The notes under the pieces: model-generated
What the model was told of the DNA's origin: nothing
Databases searched by the model: none
Seen by the model: the letters and a program-made list of their open reading frames with translations, nothing else
Shown here: piece after piece, positions 21,156 through 33,328 of the stretch
Position numbering within the stretch: the first letter of the stretch is position 1
Layout: every line of letters begins with the position of its first letter
Assembly (NCBI GenBank): GCA_032622095.1
Contig: CP136066.1
Coordinates: forward strand, 147,775,559-147,839,558
From: Siphonodentalium dalli
Taxonomy: Eukaryota; Mollusca; Scaphopoda; Gadilida; Siphonodentaliidae
Length of the DNA: 64,000 bases
Direction: 5' to 3'
Program-made: the position numbers and the translations under genes

Positions 21156-22904
21156 ACCTACCCTATTTGTTTCTTCAATCCATTAGAGTGAAGTACATAA
21201 TTAAGGAATAATATATCTAGAAAATATATTACCCGCACTGCTTTTTCAATGTAATAAACCTCCCTGTCACAACATAAAATAGTTCTATATAGGTGTAGCT
21301 ACAGAAGAGATTAATGTTGATCTTCCTGAATACCCACAAACTCTATTTGTGTATTTAAATTTAAATAATTACTTACATTGTGTAGAAAATTTCTATTTTC
21401 CGCTTTGTTATAAAATGAAAATTGAAATTCAAGTTAACACTGAAAATAACATAAGTCACTGTGAAGACATTTGTCTCGTGTTGTGTGTAAACTCACTTTA
21501 TAGAAGGAACGGTCAGAATCAATTTCCATAAGTCAGTGCATACGTCCTGAGGGTAAACACATTAGTGCCCTACCACCACATCACAGAAGTCTTTAAGATT
21601 GGTCACAAAACATTACAGTGCACCTCATGAGCCAATAGGATTTCTGATCGCTCCACTATTTATCCTTCAGTGTGAAAAATCATTTGTCAACTACACTCAC
21701 ACAAAACAGAATTAGCTCCAGCAAAACCAGTGATCATTCAAATTTCTCCTCAGATTGAAATAAAAAATAAACATTGATTAATTACTCCATGGAGAATAAG
21801 AGAATTAATTGGTCTCCTGTGCCTCCCTGGTGCTGGGTCACCTGGACTATTAGTGCATTTGACGCTTATCCCTCTTGTTTCAACTTAAACTTTTTGGCTT
21901 TCTTCCCTGTTTGCGTGAGGTATTTATATATTTATGAGTTTGGTACGTCTTGGCATATAACATTGCTTATATTCCATTTGACACTTATCTCTCTTGTTCC
22001 AACTTAAACTTTTTGGCCTCTTCATCAAGTTTTGACTTGCGTGAGTCATTAGTTATGAGTTTTGTTTGTCTAAACATAATGATATGACATTCTGACTTGA
22101 AGTTGAGAGCTTTTTTATGTGTTGTTATTCAAGCTGACAAACAAAGTTTGGCGGGGTGAGTTATAGAAATGATGGGCTTTGTCCGTAACAAGTTTGAAGC
22201 TCTATATCTTGGTCATCGTCAAGTCAGATTTTGATCATCTTTGGTCTGATGAACCAAAATAATTAACAGCGGGTTTTGTTGATTTATTTTTTCCAGAGTT
22301 ACTGCCCTTATGAGATAATGAAGTCAATTAGCATTCAATTGGTCTAAATGCATTTAAAAAGGCATAATTATGATATGTAGCAAAAGGTTACAAAACAGAT
22401 TTGATCTGGATACTGTTCATTTGCTTCAGTATTTTTAAGAGTGCAATATGGCTGTGAACTGGGATGCGTGATCTAGTAAATTACGCAAAAACAGAGAAGT
22501 AGTGGATTTTGCACTGTCAAATTTGACAATTATAGTTGAATAGTTGGGACAGACTTTTCAATGTTATCCTCGGTGCGATGGGTGAGTCATATTTATTTAA
22601 GACGCTCCTAAATTACTATTTCTTTGGCTTCGGGGGTAAAAAATATTTTATTCGATTCGAGGAACCCACCCATCAAAGCCCAGAGTGATCAGATATCGAT
22701 TTTTGAAGTTTATTATTTTATTTGTTTGTGGCCCAGAACACGCTGTCAAAAGGATGGTCTCAGCTCAGTCAAAATTGCGGATGAAGATAGATAACTCTAA
22801 AAACAAGTGTCATACGGCCACTTGAGTATTCACAAAATTTGGCCGTATTATACCACTTATTTTTAGAGTTGTCCATCTCCATCCTCAATTTTTATTTCAA
22901 AATT
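21156..22904. other. dispersed repeats, no gene
   Basis: Contains a relative of 16690-16830 (gaagacatttgtctcgtgtt) and two phrases ctcttgttycaacttaaact 90-100 bp apart (about 21875 and 21993). No coding I can support. Confidence 0.45.
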
Positions 22905-23124
22905 CATTAGCACGGGCTACAGGAGTGTTCGTCTGATCATCATGAAATTTTCGTGGATGATAATATTGACATGTAGATGGGAATGAGTCATTTTGGGGTC
23001 ATGCATTCAGCCATAAAATATGGCCACTGGCAGCCATGTAGGATTTTACTCTTTGCATGACTAAATCCTTTGGCATGGGCTACAGGTTGTACCTTTGGTC
23101 GGATCATCATGAAATTTGTAATGG

Positions 23125-23581
23125 AATCACGGAACTAAATGGTTTCCCATAGGCGACAGTGTTAACGTTTCGGCCAAATTCGCTGAATTGAAGCCTGCAG
23201 GCCATACCAGTGATGTTTACCCAGCTAGATTGACACCAGTTGATCACGAAAATGCAAGAAAAATCATAGGTCATGTGTTTACTTTTTAAAATAAATCCCC
23301 AAGTGTACGACAGGGCTATCTCACAGCCAAATTTGATCTGGAAAAACCCAGATCTACAACAGCTAGTTAAATACATTTCCCGCTCACAAAAATCCGTTCC
23401 CCCATTCATTCACCAGTTTAAATTATTTAGATATTATGTACAAATCAAATAAACGCGATGTCATCCTTTAATAACGTGTCGCATGTATCAGGTGAAGGTC
23501 ATTCTTCAGTTACCTTCACCTTTAGGGTTCCACGGTGTACTCGCTCCCCGACTCTAGAACACATTTAGCTCCCTGATTCCT
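23125..23581. repeat. left long direct repeat
   Basis: Left copy of the identical 457 bp pair. Starts aatcacggaactaaatgg, ends agctccctgattcct. Confidence 0.8.
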
Positions 23582-24478
23582 ATATATATGTATATGTGTG
23601 AATAACAGCGTTTCTTATAGTATTTTATCAAAATATAGACCTTACTGAAATCAAAAATGGATTATATCGAGCAGTAGTGGTTTATTTTTCCAATATGAGG
23701 CATCCTGAAAATTAGTGTCAATCCTCAAAATAAAGCAAAAAAAAGAAGCTTTTTTTTCAATTTTACTAGCTAATGCATCTTGTATAACTGAAGTATGTCC
23801 TTATATACCATAATATTACTAAATTGAAGAGGAAATGTTAATATACATTTTGAGAGGGATATATTGTCCAATTTTAAACCCTTTTCGTGCAGAATTTGGC
23901 AATTTATAATAAATATTTACCAAAATTAACAGAAAATAAAAAAATATATATTTTAATAGCAATGTAAAGCAACCATAAGTCAATTTAAATATCGAAACAT
24001 TATGATACAACATCAGACACAGCCTCAGGCATGAAATTTTACCAGATGGCAGGGCATACTGTCTGTTTAACAAAGCTGCCATGACAGTTTTGCACGACAG
24101 TAACTCTAGTGGTGGTGCCATCACCCCCCCCCCCCCCCCCAACTTGGGGTGGGGCTACGGTCCCAGATAAGGCTACTGGGTGCCGGAAAAGCTTAATTGG
24201 GTCAAATGACACATTTTCCCAATGGGGGGGGGGGGCTAACACTCCTCAAAATTGTGGGGAGGGGGGCTTTAGACCCCCTGACCCCCTAATGGTACCTGAC
24301 ATCCATGGAAAATTACCAGATTTATCACTTTCTTTACTATCTACAGGCGAATCCATGCGTTTCTTCTTTAAATCTGTCCAAAATGTGGTCATTTTCATTT
24401 GAAAATAAGAAAATATGGAAATAACAACTTATCATGGTGAGACGTGAAATTTCGTAAAATTCAAATTTTTCTTATAGG

Positions 24479-24935
24479 AATCACGGAACTAAATGGTTTC
24501 CCATAGGCGACAGTGTTAACGTTTCGGCCAAATTCGCTGAATTGAAGCCTGCAGGCCATACCAGTGATGTTTACCCAGCTAGATTGACACCAGTTGATCA
24601 CGAAAATGCAAGAAAAATCATAGGTCATGTGTTTACTTTTTAAAATAAATCCCCAAGTGTACGACAGGGCTATCTCACAGCCAAATTTGATCTGGAAAAA
24701 CCCAGATCTACAACAGCTAGTTAAATACATTTCCCGCTCACAAAAATCCGTTCCCCCATTCATTCACCAGTTTAAATTATTTAGATATTATGTACAAATC
24801 AAATAAACGCGATGTCATCCTTTAATAACGTGTCGCATGTATCAGGTGAAGGTCATTCTTCAGTTACCTTCACCTTTAGGGTTCCACGGTGTACTCGCTC
24901 CCCGACTCTAGAACACATTTAGCTCCCTGATTCCT
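24479..24935. repeat. right long direct repeat
   Basis: Right copy, same orientation. Absence of visible changes points to a recent event. Confidence 0.8.
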
Positions 24936-25530
24936 AATGGCTGTTGACATGTAGATGGGAACGAGTCATTTTGGGATCATTCAGCATTAAGACATGGCCA
25001 CTGGCAGCCATTTTGGATTTTACTCTTTGCATGACTAAATCCTTTGGCACGGGCTTCAAGTCGTACCTTTGGTCGGATTATTATGAAATTTGTCATGGCT
25101 GTTGACATTGACATGTAGTTGGGAAACGAATTATTTTAGGGTCATTTGGCAAACAAACATTGGCCGCCAGTAGCCATTTTGGATTTCAAAATCTATCCAT
25201 TAGCACGGGCTACAGGCCGAACTGTTCTTCTGATCATCATGAAAGTTGTCATGGATGTTAATATTGACATGTAGATGGGAACGAGTCATTTTGGGGTCAT
25301 TCGGCCATAAAACATGGCTGCCAGCAGCCATCTTGGATTTTACACTTAGCATGACTAAATCCTTTGGCCCACGTACCTACAGTCCACTTCCCTCATCTGG
25401 TCATCAAACTTCATATTTATCTTTATATTGATCTACTAGATGGGAGCTATCAAATGTTTTTGATATTCATTGGAAAACATAGCTGCCAGTGGCCCTCTTG
25501 GATTTTATTTGATATATATCTTTTCATGTT

Positions 25531-26110
25531 GATAATCTAGTATTACTTAGACATTTCCATTTTCCACATTCCTAATCGCTCCATTGACTGTAACACATGA
25601 AATTATTCCCTTTCGAAGTTGAGCTACAGTGTCATTGACACTTTCATTTTTGTATCTTATCAAAATGCTTTAAACAACATCATTGCACTGTATGGTCAAA
25701 TTCCTATGTAGGAACTTTTGTAAATTTGTATTTTTTTCTGCCTTGCACCAAATAAATCTATCTCTCTATAACTATATTAGGTAAATCCAGAATGTGCCTT
25801 TAATACAGGATGACGAGTTTCATAAACTTAATTTTATTGAAATGTAGCTTCATTTCTGGGGAATTTGTTTATCTAAAATTTGCCATGACCATCAATGTTG
25901 AAATCAATGATCCCTAGGTCCTCCAAACTTTTGGCCTTCTTACCTGCTTGCGTGAGGCATAAGTTATGAGTTTGATATGTCTTGGGATAATGATATGACA
26001 TGCTGACTTGAAGTTGAGAGCTATTTTATGTGTTGTTTTTAATTCTGACTTCAAATCTTATCGGTCAGGAGAAGTTTTTCTGCTGTTTGAGGAAAACATT
26101 TGTTTGACAC
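25531..26110. other. no gene seen
   Basis: AT-rich. At 25930-26100 it starts a phrase (cttgcgtgaggcattagtta) repeated at 26360-26500 and related to 21900-22130. Confidence 0.4.
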
Positions 26111-26114
26111 TTAA

Positions 26115-26340
26115 CCATTCATGACGGGGGAGCTGTGCTGGTGCAGCATTAAATATCCTGTGCCAGTGCATTCTCTTATATATGCAAACCTCGCATATAT
26201 AAGAGAATGCACTGGCTTACAAGGTCAAGGTAAATATTGTTAGGCCAATGTATTCTCTTATATATGCGAGGCTTCCTATGGGAGACTTGCATATATAAGA
26301 GAATGCATTGGCACAGGTTTTCGCAAAATTTCAGTAAACT
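26115..26340. mobile_element. TTAA MITE, right end lost
   Basis: TTAA at 26111-26114, the long left end with gctgtgctggtgcagcatta, then both core hairpins. It stops after gcaaaatttcagtaaac without its right TTAA. Confidence 0.7.
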
Positions 26341-26566
26341 ACAATCTTTTGGCTTTCTTCCCTGCTTGCGTGAGGTATTAGTTTATGAGTTTGATACATC
26401 TTGGCATAATGATATGACATGCTGACTTGAAGTAGAGAGCTTTTTTATGTGTTGTTTTTCATTCTGACTTCAAATTGGTGCTATCTTATCGTTCAGGTGA
26501 TGTTTTTCCTGCTGTTTGAGGAAAACATTTGGATGACACTGAAAGGCCCTCAATTTCATTGATTAA

Positions 26567-26814
26567 CCCTTTCATGAAGGGAGCCATGCTGGTGCAGTAT
26601 TAAAGATCCTGTGTCAGTGCATTCTCTTATATATGCGAGTCTCTCATAGGGAGCCTCGCACATATAAGATAATGCACTGGCTTACAAGGTCAAGGTATAT
26701 ATTGTTAGGCCAATGTATTCTCTTATATATGCGAGGCTCCCTATGGGAGACTCTCATATATTAGAGAATGCATTGACAGGATTTTCGCAAAAATTCATGG
26801 AAGTCATGGAAGCA
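26567..26814. mobile_element. full-length TTAA palindromic MITE
   Basis: TTAA at 26563-26566 and 26815-26818. Order: left end, hairpin 1, link ggcttacaaggtcaaggta, hairpin 2, right end. The most complete uninterrupted copy here, 248 bp. Confidence 0.85.
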
Positions 26815-26984
26815 TTAAATAACAAATAACAACTTATGCATTGGATACCGTATCAGTATTTATTATATACTTGCCCATGAATTATAAGGTTTTAGCAGTG
26901 AGATATAAGTGATATCCCACGAGTGAGTGATATCAGCTTGAAATTTATGATGTATTGACATTCATTGGGGGCCATAGGCAAGTA

Positions 26985-27160
26985 ACTAAAGTATATAATA
27001 AACAGAATATCCACACTTTTTCAGTGGATATGGGTTAATCTCATTCGTGATGACAAAACATTTGAATTTCCACTTGTGGAAATTCAATGTTTTGTCATCA
27101 CTCATGAGATATAACCCATATCCACTGAAAAAGTGTGGATATCCTCTATTTATAACATGA
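26985..27160. repeat. long hairpin, about 75 bp arms
   Basis: Arms from gaatatccacactttttcag to the centre atttccacttgtggaaat, then back to agtgtggatatcctctattt. The outer edges resemble those of 15712-15906 and 31840-32245, but the stem sequence is different. Confidence 0.8.
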
Positions 27161-27473
27161 TCCAACCCTTATTCCATTCATTAAACCCATTCTATTATAA
27201 TGATATATAATGGTCATTGCATAACAGGAGATAATGCCAGGTGTACCCAAATGTATTATTGCTGCGCAAATGTGACGATTTGTCCTCTGTTTACATTCCA
27301 TACATGACAGAAGAGGAATGAAGACGAATCGGTGTCTCTGACTGTTATTGATATAGTTTGAAAAGTTATTTTATTACATTTACACCATTAAATACATCAA
27401 AGAGTCTTATTTATCTGGGACTATTTCTTTACGCAGTGAAACGTCATCGCAGCCCTTATAGAAGCCGCTGTTA

Positions 27474-27694
27474 CTTTCACGTCCCATTTATTGATTTAAG
27501 CATGTTTTATGGAGGTTTTGGATCAAGTAATAAATAAAATCTACAACTCATCCCCAGTTTACAAATTTACAAAATTTGGTAAATAAATTAAGGCTGGACC
27601 GCGCCAAAGGCTCGGTCTAGGTCTAATTTACTGGACTCGATCGTTTTATAAATTTTGCTATAAACTGGGGACTCATTGCAGATCCTGTATATAT
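27474..27694. repeat. hairpin repeat, copy 2 of the ctacaactcgtccc family
   Basis: Same upstream block and arms as 15712-15906 with a longer, altered loop. Its right edge lies 2-3 bases from the donor of the candidate exon at 27698. Confidence 0.65.
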
Positions 27695-27697
27695 CAC

Positions 27698-27897
27698 CTT
27701 AAGCATATCTGCTTCTCGAGGTATCCAAATTTTACTAATTACCTTATTTGCCCAAACATTCATGCAGAGTGCCACAAGTTCTGTTTTCTTTTGTTTTAAT
27801 GCCAAGAAAATAATGTAAGGTGACTTGAGTGCTCCTATTGCTGATGCAAATAATTTAATGAGGAAATAAACAGCACACCGCACCTGATCAACACTAT
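27698..27897 (-). CDS. candidate host exon, unrecognised
   Basis: 200 bases on the reverse strand between acceptor gcctcttgtcag and donor cttaag|gtgata. The frame is open for 66 codons, including VRCAVYFLIKLFASAIGALK, SPYIIFLALKQKKTELVA and NVWANKVISKIWIPREAD. A second possible donor (aataag|gtaatt) lies inside. The hydrophobic middle could be a membrane segment or a helical repeat. No match comes to mind, and whether it belongs with the reverse-strand exon at 14.2-14.9 kb is unknown. Confidence 0.35.
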
Positions 27898-28942
27898 CTG
27901 ACAAGAGGCATTACAACACAATGCATTTTTTTTCAAAAACTAACCTGTCAGGTGTTTTCCACCACCAATTCATTCATTCATTAATTGACATCCAATTGAT
28001 TTGCTATAAACTGCATCCATTTTAGGTCATGGAGAGCGGTATCAATATCTAAATCAGTAATTATAATTATCTGTGGGATAGGGTTCTCACATGCTATCAA
28101 CTTAACATCTTGTTTTTATTTCACTGGACAGTTTATCTATTGGGAAAGTGTTCACTTATTTAGACTTTTGTCAATAGGTTTCTTTTTATGACATGCCCAG
28201 AATATCACGGTATGATCTTCACATGCAGGTTTTTGTCCATGCAATCGTATAAAACTGACTGATCTGTCAAAATGTCATCTCATAGGTAAACATGATAGCA
28301 GTGGTTTCCAGGAAATGACTCTATTAAAAAATCACATTGCTATTTGCTGCCTTTGATTGTGGCCCACCTGTATGATTCATGTCTCATGGACAGTTATTGT
28401 TATCCCTCCCCCCCCCCCCATTCCTCTGCAAACGAAGTTTGGCTGGGGACAGGGTGCATGCTGGACCGAAATTTACTTTTGCCAAATGAGAATATTTGCA
28501 AAGAGTACTTATTTTTTTCACGAAGTTGGATAATTCAAATTACACACATCGTTTGCGTATATCATCGGGTGCCACGGTAGCCTCAACCCAAAGTGACCAA
28601 TTAGTGACGCTTCTATGGGTGTTGAGACATACACATACTGTAACCTAAACATAAAAGACAATTACATCTGACAGTAACTGCAGCGGAATCAATGTTGAGG
28701 GGGATACACCGTGTATATTTCTATACTTCAATCGAAGTTCAAAGATATCAAACGATCAATCTGCAACTGACATGTACTTGTCCTCGAGGCTCGATTGGAA
28801 TTATTGTTTTGTGGTTTTTTTCTTTTATGTTGACATAATTTAAATGATTGGTCAATAGACTCAAAACAGATTACAGACAGCTTCAACATTATATCATTGT
28901 ATTTTATTGATTTTAATCCATATTCCACAGTCACAATTTTAA

Positions 28943-29614
28943 CCCTTTGAACCCTGGCTCCCCACAACGATCGACACCATGACCCTGGGCTCCCAGTGTT
29001 ATTTTTGATTTATTGTAGACTGTGTTTAGGCGAAATGTGTTGGTTATGTTTAAATGGTGTCGCAGGTCTGAAATTTTACATGTATGTTCCCAATGGACCA
29101 CTGAATATTTTAAGATCGGGATACATTGCCACACGATCACTCCCAAGCAACGGTTGCTATGCAACTACCCGAAATTGAAAGTAAAATGCAATTATAACCT
29201 ACCTCGACATAAGCTCCGTCCATTTCCACAACACCTCAATTGCCCCATACATTGACCTCTTGTCATATCGGTACTTGAAACAATGCCACCCGCTGCTGGA
29301 GCGACTGATGTTTGAATCTCTCCCAGTGTCACTGTGCTTTCATCCTCCCATTCTAATTCACAACTGTCATAGTCATCATCATCTAAATCTTTCGAAAATG
29401 TTTTAGGCTTCACAATTAATGGTGTTGTGTGCTTAAACGCAATAGCAACATGACAGAAACAAAAACATAATTATTGGAGAATTAGTCGAAAGCCACGATG
29501 TTTGTAAACAATACACACAAGGTGGACGGTTTACTTGCCGGTTCAGCGACAGTTCGCTGGGGTATTTGGAGGTTCACATTGCGGCCGTTTTTCTGGCCGC
29601 TCAGGTTCAAAGGG
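28943..29614. mobile_element. TTAA element with ccctttgaacc ends
   Basis: Inverted ends ccctttgaaccctg and caggttcaaaggg; TTAA at 28939-28942 and 29615-29618; 672 bp. The CCCTTT start and TTAA duplication fit piggyBac-type elements. It keeps a reverse-strand acidic coding remnant. The element is complete only in unit 1; units 2 and 3 carry a rearranged form. Confidence 0.75.
29192..29420 (-). pseudogene. acidic coding remnant, possible transposase N-terminus
   Basis: Reverse frame with KTFSKDLDDDDYDSCELEWE followed by a Ser/Ala-rich stretch (GEIQTSVAPAAGGIVSST), ending at 29192. No ATG is evident just upstream. An acidic N-terminus is common in piggyBac transposases, and the element has piggyBac-like ends, so a leftover first part of the transposase is plausible. 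No catalytic region is present. The same text recurs at 35701-35929 and 42077-42305, with inverted partial copies at 36271-36429 and 42647-42805. Confidence 0.4.
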
Positions 29615-29829
29615 TTAATAGTCAGTGAACCTGCATTCGTTGTATATAAACTGTTCATCATTAATTATATTCGATTGCTGAGGAAGCTTTTTCAACCACT
29701 TTGTAAAATACCAAATCTACACGCTACATATCATATGAAGTTGCTTGTTACCAATTTGGATATAAAATCAATTATATTTATGGCAACTACGTCATCTACA
29801 TGTATGCCATTCGATCACAATATGTTTTA

Positions 29830-30149
29830 GTGCCACCGCACACGCGATTAAAATCGTAAGTGGGGAAAATCGCAGGAGGAAGCATCCAATGCGCATGCCC
29901 ACGACAATATCGTAGCCAAATCGTAGCAATCAAGCACTGTTTGATTTTACCAGGAAAATCGTGGCGTGACTTTGGCAACGCGTGCGATCGTAGCTGTCAC
30001 ATGACCACTGTCGCACTGGTCATGTTGTAAATACCACGAAAATCGTAGCTGCAAAGATCGCAGCACCGTAGCGTCTGCGGGCAAGCTACGATTTCTCCAC
30101 CTACGATTTTCCCCACTTACGATTTTAATCGTAGCGTCTGCGGTGGCAC
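29830..30149. mobile_element. 320 bp MITE with gtgccaccgca ends, TTA flanks
   Basis: Arms gtgccaccgcacacgcgatt and its partner at the right (cgtctgcggtggcac), with cgatttt/aaaatcg phrases repeated inside. TTA at 29827-29829 and 30150-30152. A 3-bp TTA duplication fits PIF/Harbinger-type MITEs. The left part is missing in units 2 and 3 (36430 and 42806 onward). Confidence 0.75.
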
Positions 30150-31347
30150 TTAGTCACCTTAATTCAAATCATGCAGATTGTACGCATGTATCATCAACTC
30201 ATCGGCTTGACAGTTTACCTCTCCAAAACAAAGCAATCAGTAAAATCATCAGTTAGCAATGATTCTTTGTAAGATGGAACCTGACACACATTGATCAAAG
30301 ACACATTCAAACAACAAATTGCTTGAAATGCTTGTTTTGAAGTGTTTGTTATATTGAAAATAAATGATTGGTCAATCGATTGGTGTAATTGATTATTTAA
30401 ATTCTTCTAAATCCACATTGTTATCTACATGTACTTCCAGCCGTAAGATCAACCTATATTTCTTACCTGGCACATTGTACATATAACTCATATATATCCA
30501 AGCAGCCACATATAATATTATCAATTGAGACTTTCAATACCGGAACCGGTACCGTGGTAACACATGCGGTAACCCACGCGGAACTATCCCGGTACCGATA
30601 GGTCTGGAACCATCGGTACTTTGAGAAACCTGCCATGCATTTGTTGTTGATATTTATCACTTTAGGAATACATGTATCTGTTCAAAAATTCTGTTGATAT
30701 TTCACATTAGGAATATCAGTTATTTCTGCCTGCATCAAATACAAATCGTCATACTGACCTGTCAATGTTGTGCACTTGTCTTTATTGTGGTAGACAGTTT
30801 ATCTATATTTTTTATGACATGCCCCCAATAAAATGGTATAATTTTCACTTGATGCAGCTTGATGGCTGTTATCTGTGCAATTCAATCATATAAAACTTGA
30901 CTTTTCTGTCAAAATGTCATCTCATAGATCAATATGATAGCCGTGGTTTCTTGGAATTGACACTATAACCCTTTCCTTATTTAATACTCATTGATGAGTA
31001 GATCTCTTTAAGAAATGTTCTGATAATCCGTTCATACTCTCATGTGCCTAATACTCATGATGGCCTATTAATAGTGATGGGTGGAGATTTAGGCTGAAAT
31101 TAATAAAAGTGATGGCAATTTCACTCTATGTCTCAATGCCAAATAATAGTGATCATCGGGAATTTTCTCCAACATTAATAATCCTGCTGACACTATAATT
31201 AGGCACCTGGGAGTAGGTCATTTGTTGTAACTTATTATCTAATGTACTTATACTCATCCTGTTATAAAGTGGATTTCTTCAACCTATAAGAGTGCACTCC
31301 CAACGTCAAAGTCTACACTATATCCACTGACTAGATGTGAGGCACCA

Positions 31348-31475
31348 CAGTAATGCCTTAAATAATTGACTCCTTAACCACAGAAGAATTATGTGTGATT
31401 TTTCAGGATTTAGTCAGAAATATGGCTTGTTGCCATCCATCGGAAAACTCTCACTGATTATTTAGGGCATTACTA
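31348..31475. mobile_element. internally deleted TA MITE
   Basis: cagtaatgccttaaataatt at left and ttatttagggcattact at right; most of the right arm is lost. Same place in units 2 (37839-37965) and 3 (44215-44341). Confidence 0.7.
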
Positions 31476-31504
31476 TATAGAGTGCAATTGAATATCTCTA
31501 TTAA

Positions 31505-32450
31505 CCCTTTCTGTACCAAATGGATTAATCCTATCAGTTATTAAAGTATACACTGGAATAGTCTACTGCGAAAACCCTGTGCAATGCATTCTCTTATATA
31601 TATATATATTTATCATCATTATTTACGTTGGAAAGTATGTCATAAATCAATTTCATATCAATTACTAGTTCATATCACCTTCCGATAATTTGATTGGTTT
31701 GTTGACAAAAAGTGTGTTCTGATTGGCTGAATGGCAGCCGGGGCCGAGCCGCATCTCTAACTAAATGCAGGTCAAATTCGTGCACGTCAATCAACGCGAT
31801 GCCGAAATTCTCGCAATTATAATCTTGAAATATATAGTTTTGGACATTGTTATACGATAAATAGAATATGTAATTCGTATTTATCTAATAAACATACCAT
31901 ATAATGTCACAAACTGAGACCAGAATAGCGCACTATATCTTCGCGTGCATATTATTTCTGCTAGTTCACCAGGTGTAACTCGGCTTCCGGTGCAATGAAG
32001 TGACGTCACATTAACCTTTTGCTGCCGATGTCATATAGCTATTTAGTGATTTGTGTGCGTTTTGGACATCATAATCAATTTAAAGGTGTCATATGATAAA
32101 TAGAATATGTAATTCGTGTTTCTCTCATATGATATTTATGAAACTCGCCACGAATTTTCAGTTTTCTCTTGCCGGAGGCTCGAGATAACTGAAAATTCTA
32201 AGACTCGTTTCATAAATATCATATGAGAGAAACACTCATTTCATATCCTCTATATATGAGTCTCCGATAGGGAGCCTCACATTTATAAGAGAATGCATTG
32301 GCCTAACAACATTTACCTTGACCTTGTAATTCAGTGCATTTTTATATACATGTATATGCGAGGCTGCTTATGGGAGACTCGCATATATAAGAGAATGCAT
32401 TGGCACAGGATCTTTAATGCTGCACCAGCGTAGCTCCCGTCAGGAAATGG
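31505..32450. mobile_element. TTAA MITE interrupted by hairpin DNA
   Basis: TTAA at 31501-31504 and 32451-32454 with family core hairpins at 32255-32405. The left arm is broken after ttctcttatatatat by about 630 bases that include the hairpin 31840-32245. Equivalent copies lie in units 2 and 3. Confidence 0.55.
31840..32245. repeat. paired ataaatagaatatgtaattc blocks and hairpin
   Basis: The phrase gataaatagaatatgtaatt occurs at about 31857 and 32095. The second opens a hairpin with arms cgtgtttctctcatatgata / tatcatatgagagaaacact and a loop holding tctcgagcctccgg-type sequence, closing at atatcctctatat. Confidence 0.7.
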
Positions 32451-32495
32451 TTAAAGCAGAAAAGTAAAAAGATAACAAAATTCGAAAATATAAAT

Positions 32496-32653
32496 ATGAT
32501 GAATGTATCGGAATATGATGAATGTATCGTAATATGATGAATGTATAGGGATATGATGAATGTATAGGGATATGATGAATGTATAGGGATATGATGAATG
32601 TATCGTAATATGATGAATGTATAGGAATATGATGAATGTATAGGGATATGATG
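32496..32653. repeat. 19-bp minisatellite, 8 copies in unit 1
   Basis: Unit atatgatgaatgtatmgkr. Unit 2 (38976-39042) and unit 3 (45354-45418) have three copies each. Copy number thus varies between otherwise near-identical units. Confidence 0.85.
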
Positions 32654-33328
32654 TTCTGGCACTAAATCTATAGTATAAAAGTGCAAATTTGTGATTTATT
32701 AGTTTGACGAGATGTTTTATTGTTTTTCTATAGGATTAAGAAAACATGATCACAATAAACTATCTCAAACTGGAGATTCATCTTTGCTTGTCATCCAGCA
32801 ATATTAACTCTTTATTTACTAAATGGATTCTCCCATCTCAGTTATAAAATTACACATAAGAATGGTCTATTTTTTATTTGGATGGGGGTGTTCAGGATAA
32901 ATAATTAATTAGCAGACAATAGTCAGACGAAAAGATAGTACAAGTACTGAAGTATTCCTATTCATTGATGTGAAATGTTCAGCTGAGATTTAGCCATGGT
33001 CGTTTGTTTAAATTATTATCTGAACATTCCTAAGGGAACTATTCGACCAGGCCTGGGAACATGGCCATGCCGGACATTTGCAGAATGAGATCCCCACAGT
33101 GTGAATTTTGTTTGAGCATATTTTATTCGTCATCCAATATATATACATATACATAATAGTTTATATACAGTAATATGATGAGCAACGGGGATTGGAGCAC
33201 AAGTTATTACAACTTACTAAATGCTCCTCTCCCCAAGGTGAATTTAGGGATGCTAACTTGCACAGTGGGCTAGCATTACTAAATTCACCCTCTGGTGACC
33301 TTATTCTGATTAGGCCTCATATTGGGTA

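Larger units (their letters stand above)
23125..24935. mobile_element. LTR-like element with identical 457 bp repeats
   Basis: Direct repeats 23125-23581 and 24479-24935 are identical over every line I compared. AATGG flanks the whole at 23120-23124 and 24936-24940, and rejoining the flanks restores a satellite unit (gaaatttgtaatggctgttg). Internal DNA (23582-24478) is about 900 bp, with poly-C and poly-G runs and no gag or pol. The repeats do not start TG or end CA; they carry imperfect inverted ends (ggaatcacggaactaaatg / catttagctccctgattcc). I see no primer-binding site or polypurine tract. It could be a non-autonomous LTR element or a composite of two MITEs. Confidence 0.65.
22905..25530. 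repeat. satellite-type units, interrupted
   Basis: Units carrying gacatgtagatgggaa, cattttggggtcat and catggcc.ccagcagcca at 22905-23119 and 24941-25390 belong to the family amplified at 58270-60830. The LTR-like element 23125-24935 sits inside one unit. The sequence then shares cattcctaatcgctccattg (25571) with the right edge of the larger array (60876). Confidence 0.7.

Noticed and set aside
23819-24142. Coding region of the LTR-like element
   Set aside because: The frame is AT-driven plus a poly-G run; no gag, protease, reverse transcriptase or integrase motif.
28344-28580. Frame of about 80 residues repeated in all three tandem units
   Set aside because: It spans a variable poly-C run and changes between units are not conservative; no domain, so repeat conservation explains it.
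32414-32686. Repetitive reverse frame (SYPYTFII-type repeats)
   Set aside because: It is only the 19-bp minisatellite read as codons.
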